This document shows, piece after piece, positions 18,469-28,232 of a stretch of 64,000 nucleotides of DNA. Source of the stretch: Gammaproteobacteria bacterium (GTDB lineage: Bacteria > Pseudomonadota > Gammaproteobacteria > Pseudomonadales > Pseudohongiellaceae); contig JAFMKB010000007.1 of the NCBI GenBank assembly GCA_017853205.1, positions 1 to 64,000 of the forward strand, in the 5' to 3' direction. Within the stretch, counting starts at the first letter, position 1, and each line of letters begins with the position of its first letter. A model generated the notes under the pieces. The model had not been told where the DNA came from. It was given only the letters and a program-made list of their open reading frames with translations, and did no database searches. Made by a program: the position numbers and the translations under genes.

Positions 18469-18559
18469 TTCGCCTCGAGCGAATGTCCTAGTCCACTGTA
18501 TTGGCTGCGGGTCACGTTTGCGTGTACGCCGCAGGTAGCAAGATACCCTAAACGGTATC
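18469..18559 (+). promoter_or_regulatory. Hairpin array in the rne 5' leader (candidate autoregulatory element)
   Basis: Three hairpins lie within 150 nt upstream of the rne ATG. The first is TTCGC/GCGAA (18469-18483). The second and strongest (18505-18534) has CTGCGG pairing with CCGCAG, continued by GT/AC and CACG/CGTG around a TTTG loop with two one-base bulges. The third is GATACC/GGTATC (18542-18559). In enterics the rne leader is cleaved by RNase E through structured hairpins to lower its own synthesis; similarity of role here is inferred, not shown. Confidence 0.45.
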
Positions 18560-18616
18560 CGCCTCTTGAGAATCATTTCCTAGCTCACTCTCTGGCAATT
18601 TAAGGATAGTGAACTA

Positions 18617-21514
18617 ATGAAAAGAATGCTTATCAATGCAACGCAAGAAGAAGAACTTCGCGTTGCCCTCGTTGATGGACAGCGTCTCTACGACCTCGAC
18701 ATCGAAAACCGCACCCGAATCCAGAAAAAAGCAAATATTTACAAAGGCAAAGTGACCCGCGTTGAGCCAAGCCTCGAAGCGGCATTTGTAGATTTTGGCG
18801 CCGAACGACATGGTTTCCTCCCGCTCAAAGAAATTTCAAGCGAGTATTATGCTAAGGATGTAAAGAGTAACGGTGAACGCACGAACCTCAAGGAGTTAAT
18901 CCCGGAAGGCACGCAGGTGATCGTGCAGGTAGAAAAAGAGGAGCGAGGCAATAAAGGCGCCGCGCTGACTACTTATATCAGCCTAGCCGGCCGCTACCTG
19001 GTATTGATGCCTAATAACCCAAAAGCAGGAGGCATCTCTCGTCGCATTGAAGGCGAGGAACGCAACGAATTACGCGAAGCTCTGCGTGGACTAAATATCC
19101 CAGATGGCATGGGCATAATCGTCCGCACGGCAGGCATTGGGAAAGGCCAGAAAGAGCTTCAGTGGGATTTAGATTACCTCCTCGCGCTCTGGCAAGCCAT
19201 CGGTGAAGCGTCTGAAGCCAAGCGCGCCCCCTTCTTGATTTACCAAGAAAGCAACGTAATTATTCGCATGATTCGCGATTATCTCAGAAAAGATATCGGT
19301 GAAGTGCTATTCGATACGCAAGAGGCTTTTGATGAGGCTATGACTTTCGTCAAGCAAGTCATGCCTCAATACGAAAGCCGCATCAAACTCTACTCCGACG
19401 CGCTTCCTCTGTTTAATCGCTACCAGATAGAAAGCCAAATCGAGAGCGCTTTCGAGCGCGAAGTAAAACTTCCCTCCGGTGGATCTGTTGTTATCGACCC
19501 TACCGAGGCTCTCATCTCAATTGATATTAACTCCTCCCGGGCAACGCGAGGCGCCGATATTGAAGAAACGGCATTAAATACAAATCTCGAAGCAGCCGAC
19601 GAAATCGCGCGCCAACTGCGCCTTCGCGACATGGGTGGACTCGTTGTAATCGATTTCATTGACATGGGGTCCAACCGCAACCAACGCGAAGTCGAAAATC
19701 GCATGAGAGACGCTCTCGAAGCAGATCGCGCGCGAGTTCAGGTGGGACGAATCTCCCGTTTTGGCCTACTAGAGATGTCTCGCCAACGTCTTCGCCCATC
19801 ACTGGGCGAGACCAGTGCGATCACTTGCCCGCGCTGCAGTGGCCAAGGCAGTATTCGCGATGTCGAATCTCTGGCACTCTCGATTTTGCGTATTATCCAA
19901 GAGGAAGCGAACAAGCAGAAATGCGCCGAAGTACGAGTTGACGTACCCTTAGTCGTCTCTTCTTACCTTCTGAATGAGAAGCGAACAACACTGGCGGAAA
20001 TTGAAAAACAAAGTGAAACCAAGGTAATTATTTTCGCGAATCCAGAATTGGAAACCCCGCATTACAAGATCACTGGCCTTAATCAAGCGGCAGAGGTTTA
20101 TGATGTGGATATTACCGCCACACCGGAGCCCATAAACAGCGCCAAAAACGCAGCACCTGTGGCAGCGGTTCAACGCCCCTCTGTCGAAAGCGTTCCTATT
20201 CCTCAAGCACCGGCAGGCGCAAATGTTCGTTCGGGTAAAAAAGAGGGTGACAAGCCAGGACTGCTCGCTGGCTTATTCGCGGCACTCGCCAGCATTTTCG
20301 GCAGCGCTAAGAAAGAGGAAGCTAATAAGCCGAAACGAGGTGGAAATAGCAACCGTGGCGGCCGAGGTCGATCTGGCTCTAGAGGCCAGCGTGGCCAACA
20401 GAATAGAAATCGCGGTGAGCGCGCCACGAAGGGCGAAACAGAAATCAACGCCTCAGCGAATAATCTTAGCGACTCGGATGATAAGGCCGAACGCGGGGAA
20501 CGACGCTCACGAGGCGGCCGCCGCGGCGGACGCAACCGAGACAACGCGCAGGACAACCCGACAACCTCTGGCAACGACAGTACGACTGCTGACAACCGCA
20601 GTGCAAGTGACGAAAATCGCCGACGCCGCTCGCGATCACGTAACGGCGACCGAAAAATCGAGGCCCGAGGCGATCAGGATTTAAGCGAGAATACCGCAGC
20701 AACAGAAGACAGCGGAACATCCGAGTTTTCTCGTCGCCCAGCGAGCCAGCGTCCCAAAAACACAACCCCTCGTAATCGCGGACCTCGACCTGACTTAGAG
20801 AAAGCTGCAGAAGAACTCGTTGTTATTGCAGAAGCAAACGAGCAACAAGGTGAACCCACTGTTACAAAAGCCACCGCAGAGCCGGAGTCATCTAACGCGC
20901 CAAACCTTGCAGAGGCGCTTGGTGTAATTAGCGCATCGAGTCCAAATACTGTCGCGACTGAGCACGCTGCACAGTCCGAAACAGAAGTAGAAGCAGTTCC
21001 AATATCTAAAGAGAATGAACCCTCAGAGAATGCTGGAATAAGCGCTGAGGAAAGCGCTAGAGAGAGCACCGAGGAGAACCCAAAAGAGGACATTGACGCA
21101 GCTACTGAAACTGAATCTGCCGCACCTAAAGACGATCAACCTCGCGAGCGAAAAACGCGCGAAAGACGCCCGCGGCGACCACGCAAACGTGCACAGCGAG
21201 ATGAGGCAGCAAGCGCGGACACAGCACATATAGGCGGCGCTGAGGATGCGGATAACTTCGCAGAAGCGGCGATTGATGAAGCGCCTGTCGTGATTTCTGA
21301 AGCACCAGAGAAGCCAGAGTCAGTAACAGCATCGCAGGAGTCTGGCGAGACACCGGCAACGAATGCCGAGGTTGCAACAGTCACAGATGAGGGAGTAGTC
21401 GAGAGCGCTACAGACTCCCAAGTTGCGACTGAATCAGAGGCGCAGGAAATTGAAATTGCTAAGCCTAAGCAGCGCAGACGCGCGCCTAACGATCCGCGTC
21501 ACAAGCGAGGTTAG
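18617..21514 (+). CDS. rne: Ribonuclease E
   Basis: The main endoribonuclease of mRNA decay and rRNA/tRNA processing, and scaffold of the degradosome at the inner membrane. Length is 965 residues. The catalytic half shows the S1 domain ([20 protein letters not shown], from residue 35), the 5'-sensor/RNase H region, the magnesium aspartates in [13 protein letters not shown] and [11 protein letters not shown] (DNase I-like domain), and the zinc-link CPRCSGQG near residue 405. From about residue 510 the protein is low-complexity: Arg/Gly-rich blocks ([30 protein letters not shown]) alternate with a long Glu/Ala/Ser acidic region and end in a basic tail. This half is expected to be disordered and bind RNA or partners. 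AAGGA lies ten bases before the ATG. A bidirectional terminator follows. Confidence 0.97.
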   Translation: MKRMLINATQEEELRVALVDGQRLYDLDIENRTRIQKKANIYKGKVTRVEPSLEAAFVDFGAERHGFLPLKEISSEYYAKDVKSNGERTNLKELIPEGTQVIVQVEKEERGNKGAALTTYISLAGRYLVLMPNNPKAGGISRRIEGEERNELREALRGLNIPDGMGIIVRTAGIGKGQKELQWDLDYLLALWQAIGEASEAKRAPFLIYQESNVIIRMIRDYLRKDIGEVLFDTQEAFDEAMTFVKQVMPQYESRIKLYSDALPLFNRYQIESQIESAFEREVKLPSGGSVVIDPTEALISIDINSSRATRGADIEETALNTNLEAADEIARQLRLRDMGGLVVIDFIDMGSNRNQREVENRMRDALEADRARVQVGRISRFGLLEMSRQRLRPSLGETSAITCPRCSGQGSIRDVESLALSILRIIQEEANKQKCAEVRVDVPLVVSSYLLNEKRTTLAEIEKQSETKVIIFANPELETPHYKITGLNQAAEVYDVDITATPEPINSAKNAAPVAAVQRPSVESVPIPQAPAGANVRSGKKEGDKPGLLAGLFAALASIFGSAKKEEANKPKRGGNSNRGGRGRSGSRGQRGQQNRNRGERATKGETEINASANNLSDSDDKAERGERRSRGGRRGGRNRDNAQDNPTTSGNDSTTADNRSASDENRRRRSRSRNGDRKIEARGDQDLSENTAATEDSGTSEFSRRPASQRPKNTTPRNRGPRPDLEKAAEELVVIAEANEQQGEPTVTKATAEPESSNAPNLAEALGVISASSPNTVATEHAAQSETEVEAVPISKENEPSENAGISAEESARESTEENPKEDIDAATETESAAPKDDQPRERKTRERRPRRPRKRAQRDEAASADTAHIGGAEDADNFAEAAIDEAPVVISEAPEKPESVTASQESGETPATNAEVATVTDEGVVESATDSQVATESEAQEIEIAKPKQRRRAPNDPRHKRG

Positions 21515-21530
21515 GTAGAATAAGAAGCAA

Positions 21531-21573
21531 AAAAAATACCCCGGCCGCTCAAAGCGCCTGGGGTATTTTTTTA
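21531..21573. terminator. Bidirectional intrinsic terminator between rne and etfA
   Basis: An A-rich arm ending AAATACCCC pairs perfectly with GGGGTATTT followed by T residues. An inner GGCCGC/GCG-CC part surrounds a short loop. T-tracts are available on both strands, so it can stop rne (plus) and etfBA (minus), which converge here. Confidence 0.88.
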
Positions 21574-21627
21574 TAGCATCTAAAGAGAGCGTGGCTGAAG
21601 ACCCTGCTCTCACTGCCGGCGGTTGTC

Positions 21628-22557
21628 TTAGAGTGCTGCCTCTAGCTCTGGCAGAGCGACAAATAAATCGGCTACGAGTCCATAATCGGCGACCTGGAAA
21701 ATTGGCGCCTCTTCATCTTTATTAATCGCAACGATGACTTTACTGTCTTTCATACCAGCAAGATGCTGAATCGCGCCCGAGATACCCACAGCGATGTAGA
21801 GGTCCGGTGCGACGATCTTGCCCGTCTGACCTACTTGATAATCATTAGGTACGAAACCTGCGTCAACAGCAGCGCGCGAAGCGCCAATGCCAGCACCCAA
21901 TTTATCTGCCACTTTTTCGAGCAATACAAAATTTTCACCACTCTGCATGCCACGGCCTCCAGAAATGATGATGCTCGCAGAAGACAGACTTGGGCGTTCT
22001 GAGACCGAAAGTTCCTCTGATACGAAGCTCGCAACGCTTTGCTCGATAACAGTATTTAACGCTTCTATTGAAGCAGAACCGCCCTCTGAGGCAGCCTCGG
22101 CGAAAGCAGTCGTTCTTACAGTGATCACTTTGACAGAATCCGCACTTTGCACCGTCGCTAATGCGTTACCCGCATAAATCGGACGTACGAAGGTATCAGC
22201 CGACTTTATCGCTACAATATCAGAGACCTGTGCAACATCGAGAAGTGCTGCAACGCGAGGCATTAGATTCTTGCCTGTTGTTGTTGCCGGCGCCAAAACG
22301 TGGGCAAATCCGCCAGCTGCTTGCGCAACAAGCGGTGCAACAGCTTCGGGCAGCTGGTGCAAGTAGGCTTGCGAATCTGCGACGATGACATTCGATACAC
22401 CCGCAATACTTGCTGCCTCAGCGGCAGCAGCCTGACAATCCGATCCCACTACCAAAAGTGTGATTGGCGCCCCTAATTCAACTGCCGCGGTGACCGTATT
22501 TCTTGTCGAAGATTTGATGCTAGCGTTATCGTGCTCTGCAATTACTAAAGTTGTCAT
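21628..22557 (-). CDS. etfA: Electron transfer flavoprotein alpha subunit
   Basis: ETF-alpha binds FAD and, with EtfB, passes electrons from acyl-CoA and other dehydrogenases to ETF-ubiquinone oxidoreductase. The ATG at 22557 (309 residues) is chosen because AGGTGG lies just ahead; an in-frame GTG three codons upstream is possible. The C-terminal FAD-binding signature is seen as ISGGRGMQSGENF near residue 200, GASRAAVDAGFVPNDYQVGQTGKIVAPDLYIA around residue 230 and GISGAIQHLAGM near 268. The etfB stop codon lies about ten bases upstream. Confidence 0.95.
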   Translation of the reverse strand: MTTLVIAEHDNASIKSSTRNTVTAAVELGAPITLLVVGSDCQAAAAEAASIAGVSNVIVADSQAYLHQLPEAVAPLVAQAAGGFAHVLAPATTTGKNLMPRVAALLDVAQVSDIVAIKSADTFVRPIYAGNALATVQSADSVKVITVRTTAFAEAASEGGSASIEALNTVIEQSVASFVSEELSVSERPSLSSASIIISGGRGMQSGENFVLLEKVADKLGAGIGASRAAVDAGFVPNDYQVGQTGKIVAPDLYIAVGISGAIQHLAGMKDSKVIVAINKDEEAPIFQVADYGLVADLFVALPELEAAL

Positions 22558-22566
22558 CGTATCCAC

Positions 22567-23316
22567 CTATATTACTTTGGCTTCGGTCTTGAGCTTAGCG
22601 ACCAATTCGTCGATTGACTCAACCATGATTCCGGCAGAGCGTTCTGCAGGCGCCTCGACGCTCAGCGTCTTGAGATTGGAGCTTACGTCTACGCCGAGAT
22701 CCTCAGGCGTAGTTGTATCGATAGGCTTCTTTTTTGCCTTCATAATATTAGGCAATGAGGCATAGCGCGGCTCGTTAAGACGAAGGTCAGTGGTTACCAC
22801 TGCGGGCAGGTTAAGGAGCACTGTCTGCTCGCCGCCATCAATCTCCCTAGTGACTTCGATTTTTCCGTCGCGAATTTCAGCGTTACAGGCAAAAGTCCCT
22901 TGCGGCCAGTTACAAAGCGCAGCTAGCATCTGACCCGTTTGGTTGTTATCGGTATCAATGGATTGTTTCCCGAGAATAACTAGGTCTATTCCCTCTTTAT
23001 CAATTACCGCTTTGAGGAGTTTGGCTATCGCGAGTGGCTCAAGCGCTTCGTTGTTTTCGATAAGAATGCCGCGATCAGCCCCAAGCGCGAGCGCAGTGCG
23101 AATCTGCTCTTGGCATTGAGTAGCACCTATCGACACGGCAATTACTTCATCGGCAGAGCCGGCTTCCTTCATGCGGATAGCTTCTTCTACAGCTATCTCG
23201 CAAAAAGGGTTAATCGCCATTTTTGCATTAGCGAGGTCGACACCCGTACCATCGGACTTCACTCTAACTTTTACATATGCGTCGACGACGCGCTTAATAG
23301 CTACAAGAACCTTCAT
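22567..23316 (-). CDS. etfB: Electron transfer flavoprotein beta subunit
   Basis: The AMP-binding partner of EtfA in fatty-acid and amino-acid beta-oxidation electron flow. The ATG at 23316 (249 residues, starting [12 protein letters not shown]) is chosen over one four codons upstream because GGGAGAA is correctly placed for it. The signature [18 protein letters not shown] near residue 36 and the [24 protein letters not shown] region near residue 117 are typical. It is the first gene of etfBA; its promoter must lie in 23329-23560. Confidence 0.96.
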   Translation of the reverse strand: MKVLVAIKRVVDAYVKVRVKSDGTGVDLANAKMAINPFCEIAVEEAIRMKEAGSADEVIAVSIGATQCQEQIRTALALGADRGILIENNEALEPLAIAKLLKAVIDKEGIDLVILGKQSIDTDNNQTGQMLAALCNWPQGTFACNAEIRDGKIEVTREIDGGEQTVLLNLPAVVTTDLRLNEPRYASLPNIMKAKKKPIDTTTPEDLGVDVSSNLKTLSVEAPAERSAGIMVESIDELVAKLKTEAKVI

Positions 23317-23374
23317 GGATTCTCCCATTGGAAGCTGCGCTGGTATCGCAAACTTCGGTCTGATTTACGAGGTG

Positions 23375-23392
23375 GTATACAGAAAAGTATAC
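23375..23392. promoter_or_regulatory. Repeated GTATAC palindromes upstream of etfB
   Basis: GTATAC (23375-23380) and GTATAC (23387-23392) are separated by six bases, about 60 bp before the etfB start. On the minus strand each contains a TATAC -10-like hexamer, so the element may be a promoter, an operator, or both. No regulator is encoded nearby. Confidence 0.3.
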
Positions 23393-23560
23393 GAGTTGAT
23401 CCGCGGCATTCTGCGGGGCAAGGCACAATCCGTAGCGCCCTGAAACAGCCGCCAATCATGCCGCTTTTACAGCCTTAGGTCAAATTAGATGCTCATCATG
23501 ACAGCAAAGTGTCAACATGCTTAGAATGAGTCGAGATGACAGTGAGATAGACGCTCAGAT

Positions 23561-24151
23561 TTAAACCAAGGGAAAGAAAACACCGTCGCTCCATACACCG
23601 AAAACCTCATTCTCCCGCTCGCCTGCATTGGACTCGACCAATTCAGCCAATTGATAGAAGACTGAGCGGGACACCAAGCCGAGAAGCCCTGCTCTGACAT
23701 CAACAGTAGGATGAGGCTCGGCGCTACCGCCTGAGTCGGTTCGATTACCCCCGATGACTAGAGGATGCTCACGCCCTGCCGCAACCTCTTCGCCCAAGCT
23801 CGTACGTAATAGAAGCCGCTGGCTCGAAGGATCACTCGCATTTTCAACGCGAAGCTCCGTGAGCAAAAACGGACAGTCCTCAACACGAATACGGACTTTC
23901 TCTGCAGGCGTTACCAAAAAGTGTTCGCCCTTTTCGTACAAAAGAATCGAGGCAAAAAGCTCAGCCATACCCTTGCGTCTAATGGGACGACCCTCGTGCC
24001 ACCAACTACCGTCTCGGCGAATTTCAATATCGATATCACCACAGAAAGGAGGATCCCATAGGTGAACGGGCGCGGCACCTCTCCACTGACCGGATTGCGC
24101 AGCAGCCTCCAAGGACCTGATATCACTTTTTTTAGGAAAATTAATGGCCAT
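23561..24151 (-). CDS. DUF1285-family protein
   Basis: A 196-residue soluble protein matching the DUF1285 pattern: PVHLWDPPFCGDIDIEIRRD near residue 27, a Trp-rich turn (GSWWHEGRPIRRKGM), and HFLVTPAEKVRIRVEDCPFL near residue 77. The function is not known. It is divergent from mnmH with 72 bp between, and its 3' end points toward etfBA. GGAGGA abuts the ATG with almost no spacing, which is unusual; a short leader or a slightly different start is possible but none is better. Confidence 0.85.
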   Translation of the reverse strand: MAINFPKKSDIRSLEAAAQSGQWRGAAPVHLWDPPFCGDIDIEIRRDGSWWHEGRPIRRKGMAELFASILLYEKGEHFLVTPAEKVRIRVEDCPFLLTELRVENASDPSSQRLLLRTSLGEEVAAGREHPLVIGGNRTDSGGSAEPHPTVDVRAGLLGLVSRSVFYQLAELVESNAGERENEVFGVWSDGVFFPLV

Positions 24152-24223
24152 TCCTCCAATTTAGCATAGAGCTGATACACTACACGACAATCAATTCTGG
24201 GCAGCTGAACGGACAAAAGAACA

Positions 24224-25357
24224 ATGGTTACAACAGCATCAAACACAGGTTCAGCACCTCAGCCAGAGCAAGTGACCTCGGACCACTTCACTGAATTATT
24301 ACTCGATTCAACCCCGCTTATCGATGTAAGAGCTGAATGCGAGTATCTCGACGGACATATTCCTAACTCTCATAATCTCCCTTTGCTCACCGATCCTGAA
24401 CGCGCCCAAGTCGGCACCTGTTATAAAAATAAAGGACAAGAGGCCGCAATTGCTCTTGGCCATGAACTCGTCTGTGGAGACGTTAAACGACGAAGAGTCG
24501 ATGCTTGGGTCGAATTTATAACTGCAAACCCTTCTGCCGTAATTCTATGCTTTCGCGGCGGCCTCCGTTCTCGGACAGCACAAACGTGGCTTGCCCAGAG
24601 AGGATTTGAGCTACCGCGAATACGTGGTGGCTATAAGGCACTGCGTCGTCACCTTTTACAAACGACGATACGCGTCGCGGATGAAAAAAAGATTATTATT
24701 CTCGCTGGTAAAACCGGATCGGGAAAAACACATCTTGTAAACAAAATCAGGGACTCAGTCGATCTCGAGGGGATCGCTAATCATCGAGGCTCTGCCTTTG
24801 GTAAACGGGTGTCCGCGCAACCCTCACAGGTTGTTTTCGAAAACCGGTTAGCTCTTAAACTTCTTAAGCAAGAACAGCGAGACACCACCGCCCTATTCCT
24901 CGAAGATGAGAGCAGAGCGATTGGCTCACTATCACTCCCTCTAGAACTTCACAGAGCAATGAGCCTAGCGCCGATAATTCAGGTGGAAGAGACTTTAGAG
25001 TTTCGCGTCGAGACCATTCTCAACGATTATATCGTGTCGAATCTTACAGACTTCGTACACCTTGACGCAGACAGAGGGAAAGACTTGTTCGCAGAGTCCC
25101 TGCTCGACAGTCTAGACAAAATTAGAAAAAGGCTTGGTGGTGAACGCCATTTGGCGCTGCGTCTATTGATGTTAGCCGCACTTAACAACGACAACGATCT
25201 CGATCAACATCGCGCTTGGATCCGTGACCTTCTTGCCGATTACTACGACCCGATGTATGAATATCAAATGACAAAAAAGCAGCAGCGCGTCGTATTTAGG
25301 GGAGACAGTCGCGCAGTTCTTGATTGGGCTGCGGAATTTGTTGAACTCCAAAAGTAG
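24224..25357 (+). CDS. mnmH: tRNA 2-selenouridine synthase
   Basis: MnmH (YbbB/SelU) replaces sulfur by selenium in the wobble 2-thiouridine of certain tRNAs, through a geranylated intermediate. The 377-residue protein has an N-terminal rhodanese domain with the catalytic cysteine in LCFRGGLRSRTAQ (Cys109) and a P-loop domain with ILAGKTGSGKTH near residue 160. Both are diagnostic. The reaction needs selenophosphate from SelD; selD is often next to mnmH but is not in this window. The gene is followed after 37 bp by the AddB-like gene on the same strand, so a shared transcript is likely although no functional link is known. Confidence 0.93.
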   Translation: MVTTASNTGSAPQPEQVTSDHFTELLLDSTPLIDVRAECEYLDGHIPNSHNLPLLTDPERAQVGTCYKNKGQEAAIALGHELVCGDVKRRRVDAWVEFITANPSAVILCFRGGLRSRTAQTWLAQRGFELPRIRGGYKALRRHLLQTTIRVADEKKIIILAGKTGSGKTHLVNKIRDSVDLEGIANHRGSAFGKRVSAQPSQVVFENRLALKLLKQEQRDTTALFLEDESRAIGSLSLPLELHRAMSLAPIIQVEETLEFRVETILNDYIVSNLTDFVHLDADRGKDLFAESLLDSLDKIRKRLGGERHLALRLLMLAALNNDNDLDQHRAWIRDLLADYYDPMYEYQMTKKQQRVVFRGDSRAVLDWAAEFVELQK

Positions 25358-25394
25358 CAATTGGAACCTGTTTACGTAAGGCGGCACAAAGCCC

Positions 25395-28232
25395 ATGGCA
25401 ATAACACGATTTAAGTTAGACCAAGCTCTTAGACAAACACTTAGTTCTGGCGTCACCCTACTCACACCTAATTATCGTCTCGCTGCGTCTGTACTCGAAG
25501 CGTATGGCAGTTCCTCTCCTACAGTCAGTTGGCGTGAGCCAACTGTCGTTCCAGTTGATATCTGGGTTGCTCAGATTTGGGAAATGCTCTCTACCCGCGG
25601 ACTTCGACCTTTCGTTGACTGGGATATCCTCGAACCGAGCCTTGAAAGAGAGATCTGGCTCGAGGCCATCGAGGAGACACGGAATGACCATCCATTGATC
25701 GATACATCCGCAATGGCGCGTATCGCTGCACGCGCATTTCAAGATCTGCGCCGAGCCTCTGCAGACAGCGACGTGCACTGGCTTCGTGACTTTGACTATC
25801 TACCAGATGTCGCGCTCTTCAATCTCTGGCAACAGCATTTTTCCAGGCTTTGTGAATCCTTAGGTCGCATTACACTCGTCGAAGCGATTACGCTGCTCGC
25901 ACTCAATTTAGACAGCGCATCAGCAAAGCTCATTGGTAATATCGCCACACTTAATTTCTATGAAACGCCGGAGAACTACGGCGCACTATTCAACAGCCTC
26001 TCAAAATTTGGGAAGTTACAAGCGTTTTTTACTCTCGATAAAACTAAATTTACCGAGACGCCAGCTGTACTGCTGAACGAGAGAAATGTTGCTGCTTATC
26101 GAACGGAATTTAAAGATCAGGCATCAGAAATTCAGGCAGCGGCAAGCTGGGCACTTACTCTGCAGAAGCAAGATCCCACGGCACACATTGGGATCATAAC
26201 CCCAACTCCGGCTCGAGTTCAGCCAGATCTCGAGCGTGCGCTACGCCGCATCAAGGATGAACACGCGCCGCTACGAGTTTTCGAGAAACCGCATTTAATC
26301 AACTCGAGTAGCACAGGAACGACGCTAGCGAAGACGGCTATTGTAAAAGATGCACTCATCATCTTAGGACTCAATAGAGAGAAGCAATCGCTCGTCGACT
26401 TTTGTCGGCTGCTGCGATCGCCGTTTATTATTGGTGCGGATGAAGAAAGCGAAGAAAGGATAAAGTGCGAGAGGATTCTAAGGCGGCACTTGCAAACGAT
26501 CACCACCCGCAACGCCATTACGCGACTCACTGGCGCTAAAGACAAGGACTACGCATGCCCCGTACTACACAATGCGATGCTGGAAGCCCGAACGTTTGCT
26601 CGAAGCCGGCACAGCATAGGCGTCAAAGCAAATACCCGTATTTGGGCCACTCTTTTCCGCGAACAACTCGCTCTCTTGGGCTGGCCCGGAGAAAGAAATC
26701 GTCTTCTCGAGAAAGCGTCGCTCAACGCCTGGGAAGAGGTGCTTAACCTCTTTGAGCAAAACAGCGAGCTCGGGCGAGAATTCAGCCTAGAGGCAGCTCT
26801 TAACGCATTAAAACGCTTAATCGACGACCACAGGGGGCAGAACGTCTATCGCCAGCAATGCTCTTTGTCGCTCTATTCACCTGCAGAGGCGGTGGGCATG
26901 AACTTTGCGCATCTATGGCTTCTTAGTTTTGATGACCAGAGCTGGCCTCAGGCTGCACACCCTAACCCACTAATCCCTCATCCGTTACAGCGCGAATTAA
27001 ATATTCCGGGCTCTAATGCCGCCCTGCAGTATTCTGTAGCGAGAAGTGATCTGGCGGTGCTGTGCGCGAATGTGAGTGAGACTCTCGTGGCGAGTTATTT
27101 TTCACAAGGCGACGATTCTCAGCTTCGAATGAGTAATTTACTCGCAAGCTTACCGCAGGTTGAAATCAAGCAGCTACCTTACCTCTCTACAAACGACTCG
27201 CTCATGCGCACAAATCATGAGTGTATGGAACAGATAGTCGATCAAAGACGGGTACCGGTTTCGCCGGCGGAGAAAATAAAAGGCGGGCAGGCACTGATTA
27301 CGTCGCAGTCCCAATGTCCATTTCAAGCATTTATCAAAAGAAGACTCAACACCGAAACTCTCGAACCGTTTAAGAATGGCCTTGATCATCGAGAACGCGG
27401 GCAAGCAATCCATCTCGCTCTAGAGAGTTTGTATACGCACATTCCCGATAAGGCTGCGCTTATGGCGCTATTGGAATCACCCCAGTCACTCCTTGACTAT
27501 AGACTTAATGAAGCTGTGTCAGTTGCTATCAACGCGTTAAAAAAGCTCGCACCAGAGTTTATGGGGCCTGCTTTTTCAGCAATCGAATCGGCACGTATTC
27601 GGCGCATACTGTCACGTTTTCTTTTTCGAGATAGTCAGCGCGGGGATTTTAAGTCTAGTTCGCAAGAGAAGCACTTCACGCTCGCACTAGAAGGGTTCGA
27701 CCTTAGTCTTAAGATCGACAGAATCGATGAATTAAACGATGGTAGCTACGCACTAATCGATTACAAAACTGGCGGCACGATTAAAGCAATCAGCTCGCTG
27801 CAGAGCGCTCGACCAGAAGAAATGCAGCTTCCAGTTTATTCAACTGCGGTCACGCGAGAGTCACAACTCGATATTTCAGCGCTAGCAATTGCGCAAGTTA
27901 ACGTAAAGTCTATCGACTATAAAGCCTTGGCACGCGGCGCAAATTTTGATCCGAACATAGCACCGTTAACTGGGGCGAAGTCGACTGCTAAGGACAAAAT
28001 AAGCGTGCGAGATGCCGAGGCCGATGCTGCCGAATGGACTCAGAAAACGCAGCGATGGGCAACATTAGTGGATGAGCTCGCAGCCGAGTTTGCTTCCGGC
28101 GAGTGCCGAGTTGCACCAATAAAATCGCCATCCGTCTGTGAATATTGCCGACTGCAAAGCGTCTGCCGGATAAGCGAACTGAGATCAGACGATGGGTTCA
28201 GCAGCGATGACGACGATGGAGTGGAACCATGA
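25395..28232 (+). CDS. AddB-like PD-(D/E)XK nuclease (probable double-strand-break repair protein)
   Basis: A 945-residue protein resembling AddB, in the branch annotated as probable DNA repair protein (TIGR03623 as I recall). The N-terminal helicase-like part starts VTLLTPNYRLAASV and has no Walker A motif, so it is not an active motor. The C-terminal RecB-type nuclease has LIDYKTG (Asp789, Lys791). The iron-sulfur staple is complete: Cys641 (SQCPFQAF), then Cys915, Cys918 and Cys924 (CEYCRLQSVC). It overlaps the AddA-like helicase by 4 bp, so the two form a complex that should process DNA ends for RecA loading. Whether recBCD also exists in this genome cannot be seen. Confidence 0.88.
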   Translation: MAITRFKLDQALRQTLSSGVTLLTPNYRLAASVLEAYGSSSPTVSWREPTVVPVDIWVAQIWEMLSTRGLRPFVDWDILEPSLEREIWLEAIEETRNDHPLIDTSAMARIAARAFQDLRRASADSDVHWLRDFDYLPDVALFNLWQQHFSRLCESLGRITLVEAITLLALNLDSASAKLIGNIATLNFYETPENYGALFNSLSKFGKLQAFFTLDKTKFTETPAVLLNERNVAAYRTEFKDQASEIQAAASWALTLQKQDPTAHIGIITPTPARVQPDLERALRRIKDEHAPLRVFEKPHLINSSSTGTTLAKTAIVKDALIILGLNREKQSLVDFCRLLRSPFIIGADEESEERIKCERILRRHLQTITTRNAITRLTGAKDKDYACPVLHNAMLEARTFARSRHSIGVKANTRIWATLFREQLALLGWPGERNRLLEKASLNAWEEVLNLFEQNSELGREFSLEAALNALKRLIDDHRGQNVYRQQCSLSLYSPAEAVGMNFAHLWLLSFDDQSWPQAAHPNPLIPHPLQRELNIPGSNAALQYSVARSDLAVLCANVSETLVASYFSQGDDSQLRMSNLLASLPQVEIKQLPYLSTNDSLMRTNHECMEQIVDQRRVPVSPAEKIKGGQALITSQSQCPFQAFIKRRLNTETLEPFKNGLDHRERGQAIHLALESLYTHIPDKAALMALLESPQSLLDYRLNEAVSVAINALKKLAPEFMGPAFSAIESARIRRILSRFLFRDSQRGDFKSSSQEKHFTLALEGFDLSLKIDRIDELNDGSYALIDYKTGGTIKAISSLQSARPEEMQLPVYSTAVTRESQLDISALAIAQVNVKSIDYKALARGANFDPNIAPLTGAKSTAKDKISVRDAEADAAEWTQKTQRWATLVDELAAEFASGECRVAPIKSPSVCEYCRLQSVCRISELRSDDGFSSDDDDGVEP

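Larger units (their letters stand above)
17629..18616. other. 988-bp gene-free region: recombinase/rne intergenic and likely rne leader
   Basis: No convincing protein gene is seen on either strand. The left part holds the promoter area of the recombinase-like gene (an AT-rich TTAAAAT near 17670) and two ATAGGCGT repeats. A plausible sigma-70 promoter toward rne lies at 17836-17864. The right part (about 18460-18560) has three consecutive hairpins just ahead of the rne start. In E. coli the rne mRNA has a 361-nt leader that mediates feedback control by RNase E; this region would give an even longer leader of about 750 nt if the promoter is correct. Confidence 0.55.

Noticed and set aside
16957-18616. 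A transposon or integrated island around the recombinase-like gene
   Set aside because: No terminal inverted repeats, target duplication, transposase or cargo were found, and the flanks are the conserved lolCDE and rne genes.
20203-20595. 130-codon minus-strand frame opposite rne
   Set aside because: Shadow of the repetitive Arg/Gly-coding region of rne; Ser/Pro/Arg-rich with no family features.
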